Positions 20,056 to 28,055 of a DNA stretch of 64,000 nt are shown in pieces. A program made the translations under genes and the position numbers. The stretch is from Kineothrix sp. MB12-C1 (GTDB lineage Bacteria > Bacillota > Clostridia > Lachnospirales > Lachnospiraceae), in contig NZ_CP132957.1 in the NCBI RefSeq assembly GCF_030863805.1, forward strand, positions 3,782,001 through 3,846,000. Reading direction: 5' to 3'. Every line of letters begins with the position of its first letter. Positions within the stretch are counted from its first letter, which is position 1. The notes beneath the pieces were generated by a model. That model was given only the letters and a program-made list of their open reading frames with translations, was not told the origin of the DNA and did no database searches.

Positions 20056-20523
20056 ATGGCAAAAGAGGCGATGAAATTAGTTGCAAATAATAAAAAGGCA
20101 TATCACGATTATTTTATTGAAGAGAAATACGAAGCAGGTGTCGTCCTTCACGGAACGGAAGTAAAATCCATGCGTATGGGAAAGTGCAGTATCAAGGAGG
20201 CATTTATCCGTATTGAGAACGGGGAAATGTTCGCCTATGGAATGCATGTAAGCCCATATGAAAAGGGGAATATTTTCAACAAGGATCCTCTTAGAGTTAA
20301 AAAGCTATTGCTTCATAAACAGGAAATAAACAAACTGACCGGACAAATTGCGGAAAAGGGATATACCTTAATACCGCTACAGGTATATTTCAAAGATGGC
20401 TTGGCTAAAGTGGAAATCGGTTTAGCAAAAGGTAAGAAGTTGTACGATAAGAGGCAGGACATTGCTAAAAAGGATCAAAAAAGAGAAGTGGAGAAAGAAA
20501 TGAAGATGAGGCTGCGAGGATAA
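20056..20523 (+). CDS. smpB: SsrA-binding protein SmpB
   Basis: A 155-residue protein that carries tmRNA into stalled ribosomes. [22 protein letters not shown], split as [14 protein letters not shown] and IEEKYEAG, plus [10 protein letters not shown] and [13 protein letters not shown] are family signatures. The basic C-terminal tail that threads the mRNA channel is present. ATG 20056 matches the usual N-terminus MAKE; an earlier ATG (20044) is also in frame. It lies between rnr and ssrA, so the trans-translation machinery is together. Confidence 0.95.
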   Translation: MAKEAMKLVANNKKAYHDYFIEEKYEAGVVLHGTEVKSMRMGKCSIKEAFIRIENGEMFAYGMHVSPYEKGNIFNKDPLRVKKLLLHKQEINKLTGQIAEKGYTLIPLQVYFKDGLAKVEIGLAKGKKLYDKRQDIAKKDQKREVEKEMKMRLRG

Positions 20524-20602
20524 TACAAGGAAAAATATGATAAAATTACAATAAATTATAAGAAATGGAAGTAAAATCAGAATAAAATTATAAGGTATTG
20601 TA

Positions 20603-20631
20603 TTGCGCGCCATACAGAACTGATATATAAT
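20603..20631 (+). promoter_or_regulatory. promoter of ssrA
   Basis: TTGCGC (20603-20608) and TATAAT (20626-20631) with a 17-bp spacer lie about 45 bp before the mature tmRNA 5' end. Confidence 0.6.
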
Positions 20632-20674
20632 GATGTAAGGATGGGGTCTGCATCTTCATCCGTTAATTTAATAG

Positions 20675-21021
20675 GGGATAGTAAAGGTTTCGACAGGGGT
20701 CTTGCAGCTGGAGAAGCTATCCGCAGGCGATGCGTCAAATCGCGAATATAAATATAAACGCTGAAGATAATTTAGCATACGCTGCCTAAAGGCAGCTGTC
20801 CGACTTAGTGCACCTACACATTAAGAACCGGGCATCGACTATGTAGGAAACGACACAGGTAAAGCTTTGAATCTGTGGGTGTATTATGAAGCTACTGAAC
20901 ACATTGGGGTGTCAATTTCCTGGTGTGGGAGGGAATGAGGGGTAACCCGAAATAATTGACTATGATAGTAGAAGGACAGGGAATGGGTCTTTGGACGCGG
21001 GTTCGATTCCCGCCTATTCCA
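20675..21021 (+). ncRNA. ssrA: transfer-messenger RNA
   Basis: A one-piece tmRNA of about 347 nt. The 5' end GGGATAG pairs with CTATTCC at 21014-21020 to form the acceptor stem, and a T-arm with GGTTCGATTCCCGCC is present; CCA is not encoded. The tag-coding frame reads GCT GAA GAT AAT TTA GCA TAC GCT GCC TAA (20760-20789), giving AEDNLAYAA, possibly preceded by Asn. The hydrophobic LAYAA end is the usual degradation signal. It follows smpB and precedes a strong hairpin terminator. Confidence 0.95.
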
Positions 21022-21029
21022 TCGTGGCG

Positions 21030-21065
21030 TGCCCTGAAATTAGATTTCAGGGCATTGTTATTTTG
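21030..21065 (+). terminator. intrinsic terminator of ssrA
   Basis: TGCCCTGAAAT and ATTTCAGGGCA form a perfect 11-bp stem with a TAG loop, followed by the T-rich TTGTTATTTT. It lies 13 bp before the start of the next coding sequence. Confidence 0.8.
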
Positions 21066-21077
21066 CAGGGGTTAATC

Positions 21078-22457
21078 ATGAAAGTACAGAAGTGGAAGGT
21101 AATAATATGGGTAATCGGCATGTTCACCGTGCTGGGAATACCGATGTTAGTGCGGGCAGAAGAATTCTTGACACCGGAAGAAAAAGCATATATTGAAAGC
21201 AAAGAAATCGTGAAGGCATCAGCGATCAGCGGTGTGGCGCCAATGACTTATCTGGATGAAAACGGGGAGATTCAGGGGGTCGCTAAGTCAATATTCGATC
21301 AGGTTTCTGAGATGACAGGGCTTACATTTTCCTATGAATTGTATGATTCTACAGAGGAGACGCTCGCCAGTGATTATGATATTATTTTTTTTGCAGACAA
21401 TCGGTATCTGCCGGAAGGCATGGTATGTTCCCGGACATATCTGAGAAGCGAGGCAATATTATACTTGAGGTCTTCGTTGAATGTAGATGAATTGAAGAAT
21501 AAAAGATTTGCGATAGTAAAGGGTAGCAAGATTCCGGAAGGCGTAAATGAGGAACGGATAATTTATTATGATTCCCGAGAAGATAGTATAGATGCGGTGG
21601 CGAGCGGTGAGGCGGATTATGGTTATGGCAATTCTTATTCGGTTACTTATTATACTCGGAAAAATAACTATAAAAATATAATTATTGTTCCTACTGCTAA
21701 GGAAACGAGGGAATACTGTGCTGGTTTTGATGGGAATGATAAGATATTGGTTTCCATTATTAATAAGTCGTTAAAGGAAATTGGAGAGGAAAGAGTAAAG
21801 GAGTTAGTTTTAAAAGAGATATTGCAAGCGGAGAAGAAAGAAAGCTTTTCTTCGTTTATAGATTCTAATTCCAGATATATTTTAGCTGCGATTTTTTCCA
21901 TATCTGTTGTTTTGCTTCTGTTTGTTTTCCTCTATGCCAGAAATCACCGTATATTAGTATTTAAGTCTGAGACAGATGGATTAACGCAAGTTTATAATGC
22001 GATAACTGTGAAGGAATTGGTATCGGAGAGTATAAAGGAAAAGAGAAAAGAAGAAAGAATCGATGCTCTCCTTATATTGGATTGTGATGACTTTAAGAAT
22101 ATTAATGATACGCTTGGCCATCTCTTTGGAGACAGAGTATTGGAACAAATTGGCGGATACTTGAAGCAAGTGTTTGGAAAAACAGTTATTATTGGACGCA
22201 TAGGAGGCGATGAATTTCTGATTTATATGAAGGATATCCCTTCGCAAGAGGTTGTTTATAATAAATGCAAGGAATTAAGAACCCTTCTTCAAAGTAATGA
22301 AGATGGAATAGCCGTCACTGTAAGCGTTGGTGTAACTATTATTAAGAAAGAAACGGATTATGAGGAAGCCTTTCAAATAGTTGATGAGGCATTGTATCAG
22401 GCGAAAAGAAATGGAAAAGATAGTATCTTCCCGGATGATCGGAGAAGTTATTTGTAA
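21078..22457 (+). CDS. diguanylate cyclase with periplasmic-binding-protein sensor
   Basis: A 459-residue membrane-bound signalling protein. It has an N-terminal signal/anchor (residues 1-30), an extracellular solute-binding-type sensor domain (about 35-265), a transmembrane helix (YILAAIFSISVVLLLFVFLYA, split YILAAIFSIS / VVLLLFVFLYA, about 275-295), and a GGDEF domain (about 305-455) with intact IGGDEF. It should make cyclic di-GMP in response to an extracellular ligand. No RxxD inhibitory site is visible five residues upstream of GGDEF. ATG 21078 was chosen: the longer frame starts inside tmRNA. The gene may be partly read through from ssrA or use a weak promoter of its own. Confidence 0.88.
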   Translation: MKVQKWKVIIWVIGMFTVLGIPMLVRAEEFLTPEEKAYIESKEIVKASAISGVAPMTYLDENGEIQGVAKSIFDQVSEMTGLTFSYELYDSTEETLASDYDIIFFADNRYLPEGMVCSRTYLRSEAILYLRSSLNVDELKNKRFAIVKGSKIPEGVNEERIIYYDSREDSIDAVASGEADYGYGNSYSVTYYTRKNNYKNIIIVPTAKETREYCAGFDGNDKILVSIINKSLKEIGEERVKELVLKEILQAEKKESFSSFIDSNSRYILAAIFSISVVLLLFVFLYARNHRILVFKSETDGLTQVYNAITVKELVSESIKEKRKEERIDALLILDCDDFKNINDTLGHLFGDRVLEQIGGYLKQVFGKTVIIGRIGGDEFLIYMKDIPSQEVVYNKCKELRTLLQSNEDGIAVTVSVGVTIIKKETDYEEAFQIVDEALYQAKRNGKDSIFPDDRRSYL

Positions 22458-22505
22458 GCATAAAGAAAAGAAGAAAAAGTACGTATTAGATGATGTGGAG
22501 ATACA

Positions 22506-22997
22506 ATGGGAATTATAGTTCGAGAATTTAGGATAGAAGATATCTTAGATATGATTGAAATTTGGAATGAAGTTGTCGAGGAAGGGATTGCTTTTCCGCA
22601 GATGGAATGTTTGAACGAAGAAACAGGTATCACCTTTTTTGAAGAACAATCTTTTACGGGGGTTGCTGTAGAAGAGGAGACTGGGAAGCTTGTCGGACTC
22701 TATATTTTACATCCGAATAATATTGGAAGGTGCGGACATATTTCCAATGCCAGCTATGCAGTGGCAGGGGGAGAGCGGGGTAAGAAAATCGGTGAGTTGC
22801 TAGTGTGTCACTGTATCGCACAGGCAAAAGAAACTGGATTCAAGATATTGCAGTTCAATGCGGTGGTAAGTTCAAATACAAGGGCGCTTCAGTTATATGA
22901 AAAGCTAGGATTTGTGCGATTGGGAATAATTCCGGAAGGATTTCTCATGAAAGATGGAAGCTATCAGGATATTGTCCCTCATTATATTAGTTTATAA
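22506..22997 (+). CDS. GNAT family N-acetyltransferase
   Basis: A 163-residue acetyltransferase resembling the phosphinothricin-acetyltransferase-like group. The N-terminal VREFRIEDILDMIEIWNEVVEEG, split as VREFRIEDIL and EIWNEVVEEG, and the acetyl-CoA loop GERGKKIGELLVCHC are visible, followed by SSNTRALQLYEKLGFVRLG. The acceptor is unknown. GTGGAG lies just before ATG 22506. It lies 48 nt downstream of the diguanylate cyclase gene and may be co-transcribed. Confidence 0.82.
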   Translation: MGIIVREFRIEDILDMIEIWNEVVEEGIAFPQMECLNEETGITFFEEQSFTGVAVEEETGKLVGLYILHPNNIGRCGHISNASYAVAGGERGKKIGELLVCHCIAQAKETGFKILQFNAVVSSNTRALQLYEKLGFVRLGIIPEGFLMKDGSYQDIVPHYISL

Positions 22998-23163
22998 AAG
23001 CTCTGCGAACAAATATGCGTGCTACACGTGCAGAACAAAAGCTGTGCCGTCAAAGTTTTGATGGCAGCCTTCCATAATCTTACAGTAGCGGGAGCTGGTG
23101 AAGCTGCTGCTGGAAACAGAGAAGCAGTATTATCTTAAATTTTTTTAGATTTCATACCTATAC

Positions 23164-23199
23164 AAAAAAGTGCGCCCCCATATTCTGGAAGCGCACTTT
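23164..23199 (-). terminator. intrinsic terminator of catalase gene
   Basis: AAAGTGCGC (23167-23175) and GCGCACTTT (23191-23199) form a 9-bp stem. On the minus strand it is followed by TTTTTT and lies about 50 nt after the catalase stop. Confidence 0.85.
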
Positions 23200-23249
23200 C
23201 TTCATATTAGTCGTCTGGCTAATTCACTTGTCTGTCTTGTCTCGCTGAT

Positions 23250-24764
23250 TTACATTTCCTCGGAAAGAGTAGCAGCAATCAAGCCATTGTTGTCTAACTT
23301 TGCGAGTTCCTTCACCTTATCAATGGAAAGTCCCATAGCTGCAGTAATCCGTTCGCCATATTCTGTATCCGCCAGATAGCAATGAACTGCATGGCGGTAC
23401 TTCACATTGTTCGTAACCGGAGCGATATCGGCAGCAGTATTTCCAATGAGAAGCTGCTTCTTGTCTTCGCTAAGAATACGCCATAGATTACCACCTGCAC
23501 GGAAGTTGTCATCAGTGGGATCATCCTTCGGATCATAACGCCACATAGCTCCTTCTACCTCGAGGGGAGGCTCAGAAACTTCTGGCTGGGCAGTCCAATA
23601 ACCGTAACTGTTGGGGGAGTAAGCGGGTGCAGCACCATAATTTCCGTCAGTACGCATTGCGCCGTCACGGTGATATTCATTTACTTCTGTACGGGCACGG
23701 TTTACCGGAATATGATTGTGATTTACTCCCAGACGATAACGTTGAGCATCACCATATGCGAATAAACGTCCCTGTAAGAAGCGGTCAGGAGAAAAACCGA
23801 TGCCCGGAACTACATGAGCGGGTGTAAAGGCAGCCTGCTCTACTTCTGCAAAATAGTTTTCAGGATTTCTGTTAAGTTCGAGTACACCTACCTGAATGAG
23901 CGGGAATTCTTTATGAGGCCATATTTTTGTGATATCAAAAGGATTCTCATAATGTTTTTTGGCTTGTTCTTCTGTCATGATCTGTACATACATCGTCCAT
24001 TTCGGATAATCGCCTTTTTCGATCGCTTCAAAGAGATCTTTTCCGTGATGTTCGCGATCCATACCATTGATTTGAGCAGCTTCTTCATTGGTCAGACATT
24101 TGATTCCCTGATTGGTATGCAAGTGGAATTTACACCATACTCGTTCGTTTTCCGCATTATAGAAACTGAAAGTATGCTCTCCGAAAACATGCATATTGCG
24201 GAAGGAAGCAGGAATTCCACGATCGGACATAACAATAGTGCGCTGATGGAAGGTTTCCGGAAGAAGTGTCCAGAAGTCCCAGTTGTTCTGCGCGCTGCGG
24301 CGTCCGGTACGGGGATCGCGCTTTACGGCACGGTTTAAGTCGGAGAAGTTATGTACATCACGGATAAAGAAGGTAGGAGTGTTATTGCCGACAAGATCCC
24401 AGTTACCTTCTTCCGTATAGAATTTACAAGCAAAACCGCGGATATCTCTTTCACAGTCCGCTGCACCGCGTTCACCCGCAACGGTGGAGAAACGTACAAA
24501 TACATCGGTCTTTTGCCCGGGCTGAAGTACCTTAGCCTTGGTGAACTGAGAAATATCTCCGGTAACAGTAAAGTTACCGTAAGCCCCCCAACCTTTGGCA
24601 TGCATACGACGTTCAGGAATAACCTCACGGTTGAAGTGAGCCATTTTTTCCAGCAACCATACATCCTGCATTACGACAGGACCGCGGGAACCGACGGTAA
24701 TGGCATTTTCATTATCGGCAACAGGAGCGCCGACCTCGTTTGTTAGCTTTTTGTACTGATCCAT
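23250..24764 (-). CDS. katA: monofunctional heme catalase
   Basis: A 504-residue clade-3-sized catalase that turns hydrogen peroxide into water and oxygen. The distal His is in [13 protein letters not shown] (about residue 55), the distal Asn in [14 protein letters not shown] (about 128), and the heme-ligand Tyr in [14 protein letters not shown] (about 338). The heme-binding [16 protein letters not shown] and the NADPH-region residues are conserved. AAGGAGA lies 8 nt before the ATG. It is a single-gene unit with its own terminator, and its upstream region carries the palindrome at 24795. Catalase is uncommon in Lachnospiraceae. Confidence 0.97.
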   Translation of the reverse strand: MDQYKKLTNEVGAPVADNENAITVGSRGPVVMQDVWLLEKMAHFNREVIPERRMHAKGWGAYGNFTVTGDISQFTKAKVLQPGQKTDVFVRFSTVAGERGAADCERDIRGFACKFYTEEGNWDLVGNNTPTFFIRDVHNFSDLNRAVKRDPRTGRRSAQNNWDFWTLLPETFHQRTIVMSDRGIPASFRNMHVFGEHTFSFYNAENERVWCKFHLHTNQGIKCLTNEEAAQINGMDREHHGKDLFEAIEKGDYPKWTMYVQIMTEEQAKKHYENPFDITKIWPHKEFPLIQVGVLELNRNPENYFAEVEQAAFTPAHVVPGIGFSPDRFLQGRLFAYGDAQRYRLGVNHNHIPVNRARTEVNEYHRDGAMRTDGNYGAAPAYSPNSYGYWTAQPEVSEPPLEVEGAMWRYDPKDDPTDDNFRAGGNLWRILSEDKKQLLIGNTAADIAPVTNNVKYRHAVHCYLADTEYGERITAAMGLSIDKVKELAKLDNNGLIAATLSEEM

Positions 24765-24794
24765 AAATTATCTCCTTTCATGTTTGTTATAATA

Positions 24795-24807
24795 TGTAAA
24801 GTTTACA
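24795..24807. promoter_or_regulatory. palindrome in the catalase promoter region
   Basis: TGTAAAGTTTACA is a perfect inverted repeat of 6-bp arms around one base. It lies next to a minus-strand minus-10-like TATTAT (24789-24794), about 35 bp upstream of the catalase ATG. It is a candidate operator. It does not match the PerR box consensus well. Confidence 0.4.
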
Positions 24808-24841
24808 GTAGCGCATTTTAATAAAGGTTGGATAAAAGTTA

Positions 24842-25498
24842 TCAGAAAGATAAAGCCATGATAAGAATCCATAAATAACAGCAAGTTTTCGGAAGCATCA
24901 GCATGCCGAGCTTTGGGTTTTTATTGGACCATAAAACTACGGGAAGATAAAATGCAAAGCTTAACAAAATAGCAAGCCACATGCCGTTTACTGCAGGTAT
25001 GGCCCCTATATGAAAAGCGTATAAGGCGGATGTTGCGATGCCGAGGATAAAAAAGGGAATATTTCGATAAATGCCAAAACGGACGGGTGGATATCGGTCT
25101 GTCCAGCGATTTTGCGGCAATAAGCAAAGAAGAATACGCAAAACCGCAAGAATATAAATAAAAATAGAAAAGGAAATTCCTTTATCAGGTAAAAAGAGGA
25201 AAAGCCCGATTTGCCATAGTAACAAATAGAACAGGGTCATCGTAATGGAAGTGATTAATTTACCGATCCCCATCACTTTGGCAAAGCGTTTCTCTTGTCC
25301 GGTGAAAATAACAGCAATTCGAGGAATTAGATGAAAGGAATCTCCGGCAGCCAAAATCAAAGCCATAACCCCTGCAAGAGTACGAAGGGGTGTGACTGAG
25401 GAAGATATAAGATAAATGCCGATAAAAGCGGCAATTACTAAATAAAGAATATCGAAAACAGCCTCTATCCGGCCAAAAACCCGTGTTTTATTTTTCAT
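24842..25498 (-). CDS. multi-pass membrane protein, unknown function
   Basis: A 218-residue hydrophobic protein with about seven membrane segments. I do not recognise a named family. A motif AAGDSFHLIPRIAVIFTG, with Asp, His and Arg in or near a membrane segment, and FHIGAIPAVNGMW later are the most distinctive parts. Its ATG overlaps the stop of the upstream DUF454 gene in ATGA (25495-25498), so it is translationally coupled to it. The pair faces away from the small membrane protein gene at 26135. Confidence 0.7.
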   Translation of the reverse strand: MKNKTRVFGRIEAVFDILYLVIAAFIGIYLISSSVTPLRTLAGVMALILAAGDSFHLIPRIAVIFTGQEKRFAKVMGIGKLITSITMTLFYLLLWQIGLFLFLPDKGISFSIFIYILAVLRILLCLLPQNRWTDRYPPVRFGIYRNIPFFILGIATSALYAFHIGAIPAVNGMWLAILLSFAFYLPVVLWSNKNPKLGMLMLPKTCCYLWILIMALSF

Positions 25499-25872
25499 TT
25501 TTTACGTTCTCCTTTTGGTTTAGCTATCCATAGAATATGCAGAGTGACACAACCTCCAATTAGGATAAGCAGAAGACTAAGCCAAAGCTGTTTTGTTAAA
25601 ACCATCGTTAAAATTAGCATTCCCCATAAAGATATCAAGCTTTTGATTACCGTTTTGCGGGGGAGTCCACTTCCTTTTTGGTAGCTTTCTAAATATTCCC
25701 GGAAGAAAGAGACTTGCAGAACCCGTGCCCGAAGCTTCGGTGTGCCGCTCAAGCAGGCTGCCCCCAGAAGAACAAATGGTGTGGTGGGGAGTATAGGAAG
25801 GAATACGCCGATAAATCCTAAAGTCAAAAATAAGAAGCCGAATATAGTCAGGATAATGACGCGCATGCGCAT
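25495..25872 (-). CDS. DUF454 (YbaN) family membrane protein
   Basis: A 125-residue inner membrane protein. The N-terminal helix is followed by GFLFLTLGFIGVFLPILPTTPF, split as LTLGFIGVFLP and ILPTTPFVLL, the DUF454 hallmark, then AACLSGTPKLRARVL. Two more helices lie at about 78-115. Function not established. It is the first gene of a two-gene minus-strand operon with a good promoter. The start is ATG 25872; ATG 25866, two codons in, is an alternative. Confidence 0.85.
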   Translation of the reverse strand: MRMRVIILTIFGFLFLTLGFIGVFLPILPTTPFVLLGAACLSGTPKLRARVLQVSFFREYLESYQKGSGLPRKTVIKSLISLWGMLILTMVLTKQLWLSLLLILIGGCVTLHILWIAKPKGERKK

Positions 25873-25920
25873 AGAAAATACCTCTCTCTATTAATATTAA
25901 GATTCATTACTGTTAATATA

Positions 25921-25949
25921 AATTTATCTAAAAATACGTCATTTGTCAA
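25921..25949 (-). promoter_or_regulatory. promoter of the DUF454 operon
   Basis: On the minus strand TTGACA (plus 25944-25949), a 17-bp spacer and TAAATT (plus 25921-25926) lie about 50 bp before the ATG. Confidence 0.65.
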
Positions 25950-26134
25950 CAAATAAAAGTTATTTATTGGAATTATAATATACAAATAATAATTTATTAC
26001 AAGTTATCTTAAATATGTTTAATAATAATGATATAATAAAAACTTAGAAAGGAAAGATAAGGAAGAAAACTATAAACAGAAATAATATATGCATTTATTA
26101 TAATAAAAGTGATATAAGAAAGAGAGGAATTTTT

Positions 26135-26389
26135 ATGAAAAAAATGAGTGGGGCGAAACTAATGATTGCGGGAATGGCGTTGTATACGCCACTGTTTTTG
26201 TGGCAGTCAATGGTGGGAGAGGTTGTTCCTGTTGTCTTTTATTGCTTTGCAATTCCATCCGGTCTACTGTTCATAGTAGGATTTATCTGGATGATGACGA
26301 AAAAGGATGAAGATCTGTATGATGAAATGGAACGGACAATGGAGGAAAAGGGATGCACATACAATCCCCACAATCATAAAAAAAGATGA
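26135..26389 (+). CDS. small two-helix membrane protein
   Basis: An 84-residue protein with two membrane helices (about 8-28 and 32-52) and a charged cytoplasmic tail, DEDLYDEMERTMEEKG, then a His/Asn/Lys-rich end. I do not recognise a family. AGAAAGAGAGG lies before ATG 26135. It has the size and layout of an accessory subunit or small regulator, but nothing in the context says which. Confidence 0.55.
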   Translation: MKKMSGAKLMIAGMALYTPLFLWQSMVGEVVPVVFYCFAIPSGLLFIVGFIWMMTKKDEDLYDEMERTMEEKGCTYNPHNHKKR

Positions 26390-26481
26390 AATTTAAATTC
26401 GTTGAATTTTGAAATACCACGTGTTATATTACAAGTAAATATTGATGACTGAGTATTGGAAGCTTTAAGAAACGAGGGGAA

Positions 26482-26625
26482 ATGAATGGGGAAGCTTATG
26501 ACGGACAAATTGTGAAAATGGGAACTCCTTGCCATATCATTGGGATACGGCAGGATATCAGGAAGAAAATAGGAAAGCAGCCGGGGGATACGGTGCATGT
26601 AACTTTTGCCGAAAGAACAAAATAG
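26482..26625 (+). pseudogene. DUF1905-like fragment
   Basis: A 47-residue frame reads VKMGTPCHIIGIRQDIRKKI and then GKQPGDTVHVTF. This is the C-terminal half of the DUF1905 domain, normally about 90 residues. The N-terminal strands are missing: upstream sequence carries stops and no matching residues. The ATG is only one base from GAGGGGA, too close for normal initiation. I read it as a remnant, though a translated mini-protein cannot be excluded. Confidence 0.6.
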
Positions 26626-26672
26626 CCAAAGCTAATGATATTATTAAAATTACATCAGAATGAGGAACTGAC

Positions 26673-27230
26673 ATGGAAGATAAGAGCGAGTTAATAGTAA
26701 ACGGGTATTATTTTAAAACTATGGAAGATGCAGAACTTGCCAGACAGGAAATGAAGAAGATTGAATATCTGGAAAGACATATGGATTATGAAAAGCCGGG
26801 GAATATGCTTTTAGTATATAAAAAGGCGGTAAAAGATTATATTTTTAAGACGCCTATTGGTTGGGAATATTTAAAGAAGCTTCAAGAAAAGCTGTATGAA
26901 AGTGAAGAATTCGGGACGGAAATTCCTCCTATCGGGCTATTTACTGTTTTTGCTTATCGTACGGTAGGTGAGACAAAAGCTACAACATCCCAGATAGATG
27001 TCAGAGAAAAGAAACAGCAAAAGAAAAAACTTACTATATCTGTCTGGTTGAATTCTGTATTGATAGTGGCAATAATTGCTATGTTTGTTATCACCTTAAC
27101 GAGCGACCAACCTAATATTCTGAATTATGAAAAGGTACTGGTGAATAAATACGCAGCATGGGAACAGAATATATCAGAGCGTGAAAGTGTTGTCAGGGAT
27201 AAGGAACGGGAACTGAGGATAGAAGAATAA
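26673..27230 (+). CDS. membrane-anchored protein with C-terminal coiled coil
   Basis: A 185-residue protein that I cannot assign to a family. The N-terminal 115 residues look soluble (GYYFKTMEDAELARQEMKKIEYL at the start, split as GYYFKTMEDAEL and EMKKIEYL). One membrane helix follows (about 127-146, VWLNSVLIVAIIAMFVITL). The C-terminus ends in a charged heptad-like stretch rich in Glu and Arg. Proteins of this design are often uncharacterised and occur next to elongation factor P-type or motility genes, but no such context is seen here. Confidence 0.6.
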   Translation: MEDKSELIVNGYYFKTMEDAELARQEMKKIEYLERHMDYEKPGNMLLVYKKAVKDYIFKTPIGWEYLKKLQEKLYESEEFGTEIPPIGLFTVFAYRTVGETKATTSQIDVREKKQQKKKLTISVWLNSVLIVAIIAMFVITLTSDQPNILNYEKVLVNKYAAWEQNISERESVVRDKERELRIEE

Positions 27231-27262
27231 GCTTCACAATTCCAACATATTTATTGATTATA

Positions 27263-27306
27263 CTTAATTATTCAGTAGGTCTGCGCCTTTGCTGCGCTGA
27301 CCGTAA
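27263..27306. repeat. short palindromic intergenic repeat, copy 4
   Basis: TTAATTATTCAG, then TAGGTCTGCGCCTTTGC and TGCGCTGACCGTAAG. GGTCTGCGC pairs with GCGCTGACC at eight of nine positions. It shares the TTCAG-AGGTCTGC core with copy 3 and lies upstream of the response-regulator gene. Confidence 0.45.
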
Positions 27307-27362
27307 GAAAACGTGGAAGAGTAAGTGAAAATTAGTTATGAGGAAGGGACGGCGAAGTAAAA

Positions 27363-28040
27363 ATGGACAGGTTGAAAATTTTAGTTGTAGATGATGAAAG
27401 CAGGATGAGAAAGCTGGTAAAAGACTTTCTTCTGAAAAACAATTACGATGTACTGGAAGCGGAGGATGGAAGTGCTGCCCTGGATATTTTTTTCGAACAA
27501 AAGGATATTGCGTTAGTGATTCTGGATGTGATGATGCCCAAGGTTGATGGATGGGAAGTGTGCCGTGAAATCAGAGAATATTCCACAGTTCCTATTATTA
27601 TGCTGACGGCAAAAACGGATGAACGGGATGAATTGCAGGGGTTTCAGATGGGCGTGGACGAATATATTTCCAAGCCTTTTAGCCCGAAAATTCTCGTAGC
27701 CAGAGTAGAAGCGATTTTACGCAGGACTAATCAAGTGAGCCTGGATGAAATTATGGAAGTTGGTGGCATTCAGCTTAATAAAGCAGCACATATCGTAATA
27801 ATAGACAATAAAACAATCGACTTAAGCTACAAGGAATTTGAACTTCTTACTTATTTTATGGAGAACAAAGGAATTGCCCTTTCCCGGGAGAAAATATTGA
27901 ATAATGTATGGAACTACGATTATTTTGGCGATGCAAGAACAATCGATACCCATGTGAAGAAACTGCGAAGTAAAATGGGTGAAAAAGGTGATCTGATTAA
28001 GACTATATGGGGAATGGGATATAAATTCGAGGCAGAATGA
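27363..28040 (+). CDS. two-component response regulator, OmpR/PhoB family
   Basis: A 225-residue regulator. The receiver domain (1-118) has the acidic pair DDE (11-13), the phospho-acceptor Asp55 in LDVMMPKVDG, the conserved Thr in LTAKTDERDE and Lys in SKPF. The C-terminal winged-helix domain (128-223) contains LSYKEFELL and RTIDTHVKKLRSKMG. It binds DNA when phosphorylated. The cognate kinase is most likely the gene at 29766; a glucosidase gene lies between them. The three genes have gaps of only 15 and 36 nt, so one transcript is likely. Confidence 0.93.
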   Translation: MDRLKILVVDDESRMRKLVKDFLLKNNYDVLEAEDGSAALDIFFEQKDIALVILDVMMPKVDGWEVCREIREYSTVPIIMLTAKTDERDELQGFQMGVDEYISKPFSPKILVARVEAILRRTNQVSLDEIMEVGGIQLNKAAHIVIIDNKTIDLSYKEFELLTYFMENKGIALSREKILNNVWNYDYFGDARTIDTHVKKLRSKMGEKGDLIKTIWGMGYKFEAE

Positions 28041-28055
28041 AAGGGCAATATAAAT

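Noticed and set aside
20991-21077. Upstream extension of the diguanylate cyclase reading frame
   Set aside because: It begins inside the tmRNA acceptor region and crosses the ssrA terminator; the start at 21078 precedes a signal peptide.
23814-24338. 174-residue plus-strand open frame
   Set aside because: Antisense of the catalase gene; no support.
24781-24807. PerR box before catalase
   Set aside because: TTATAAT half-site is present but the second half does not match the consensus; only the TGTAAAGTTTACA palindrome is supported.
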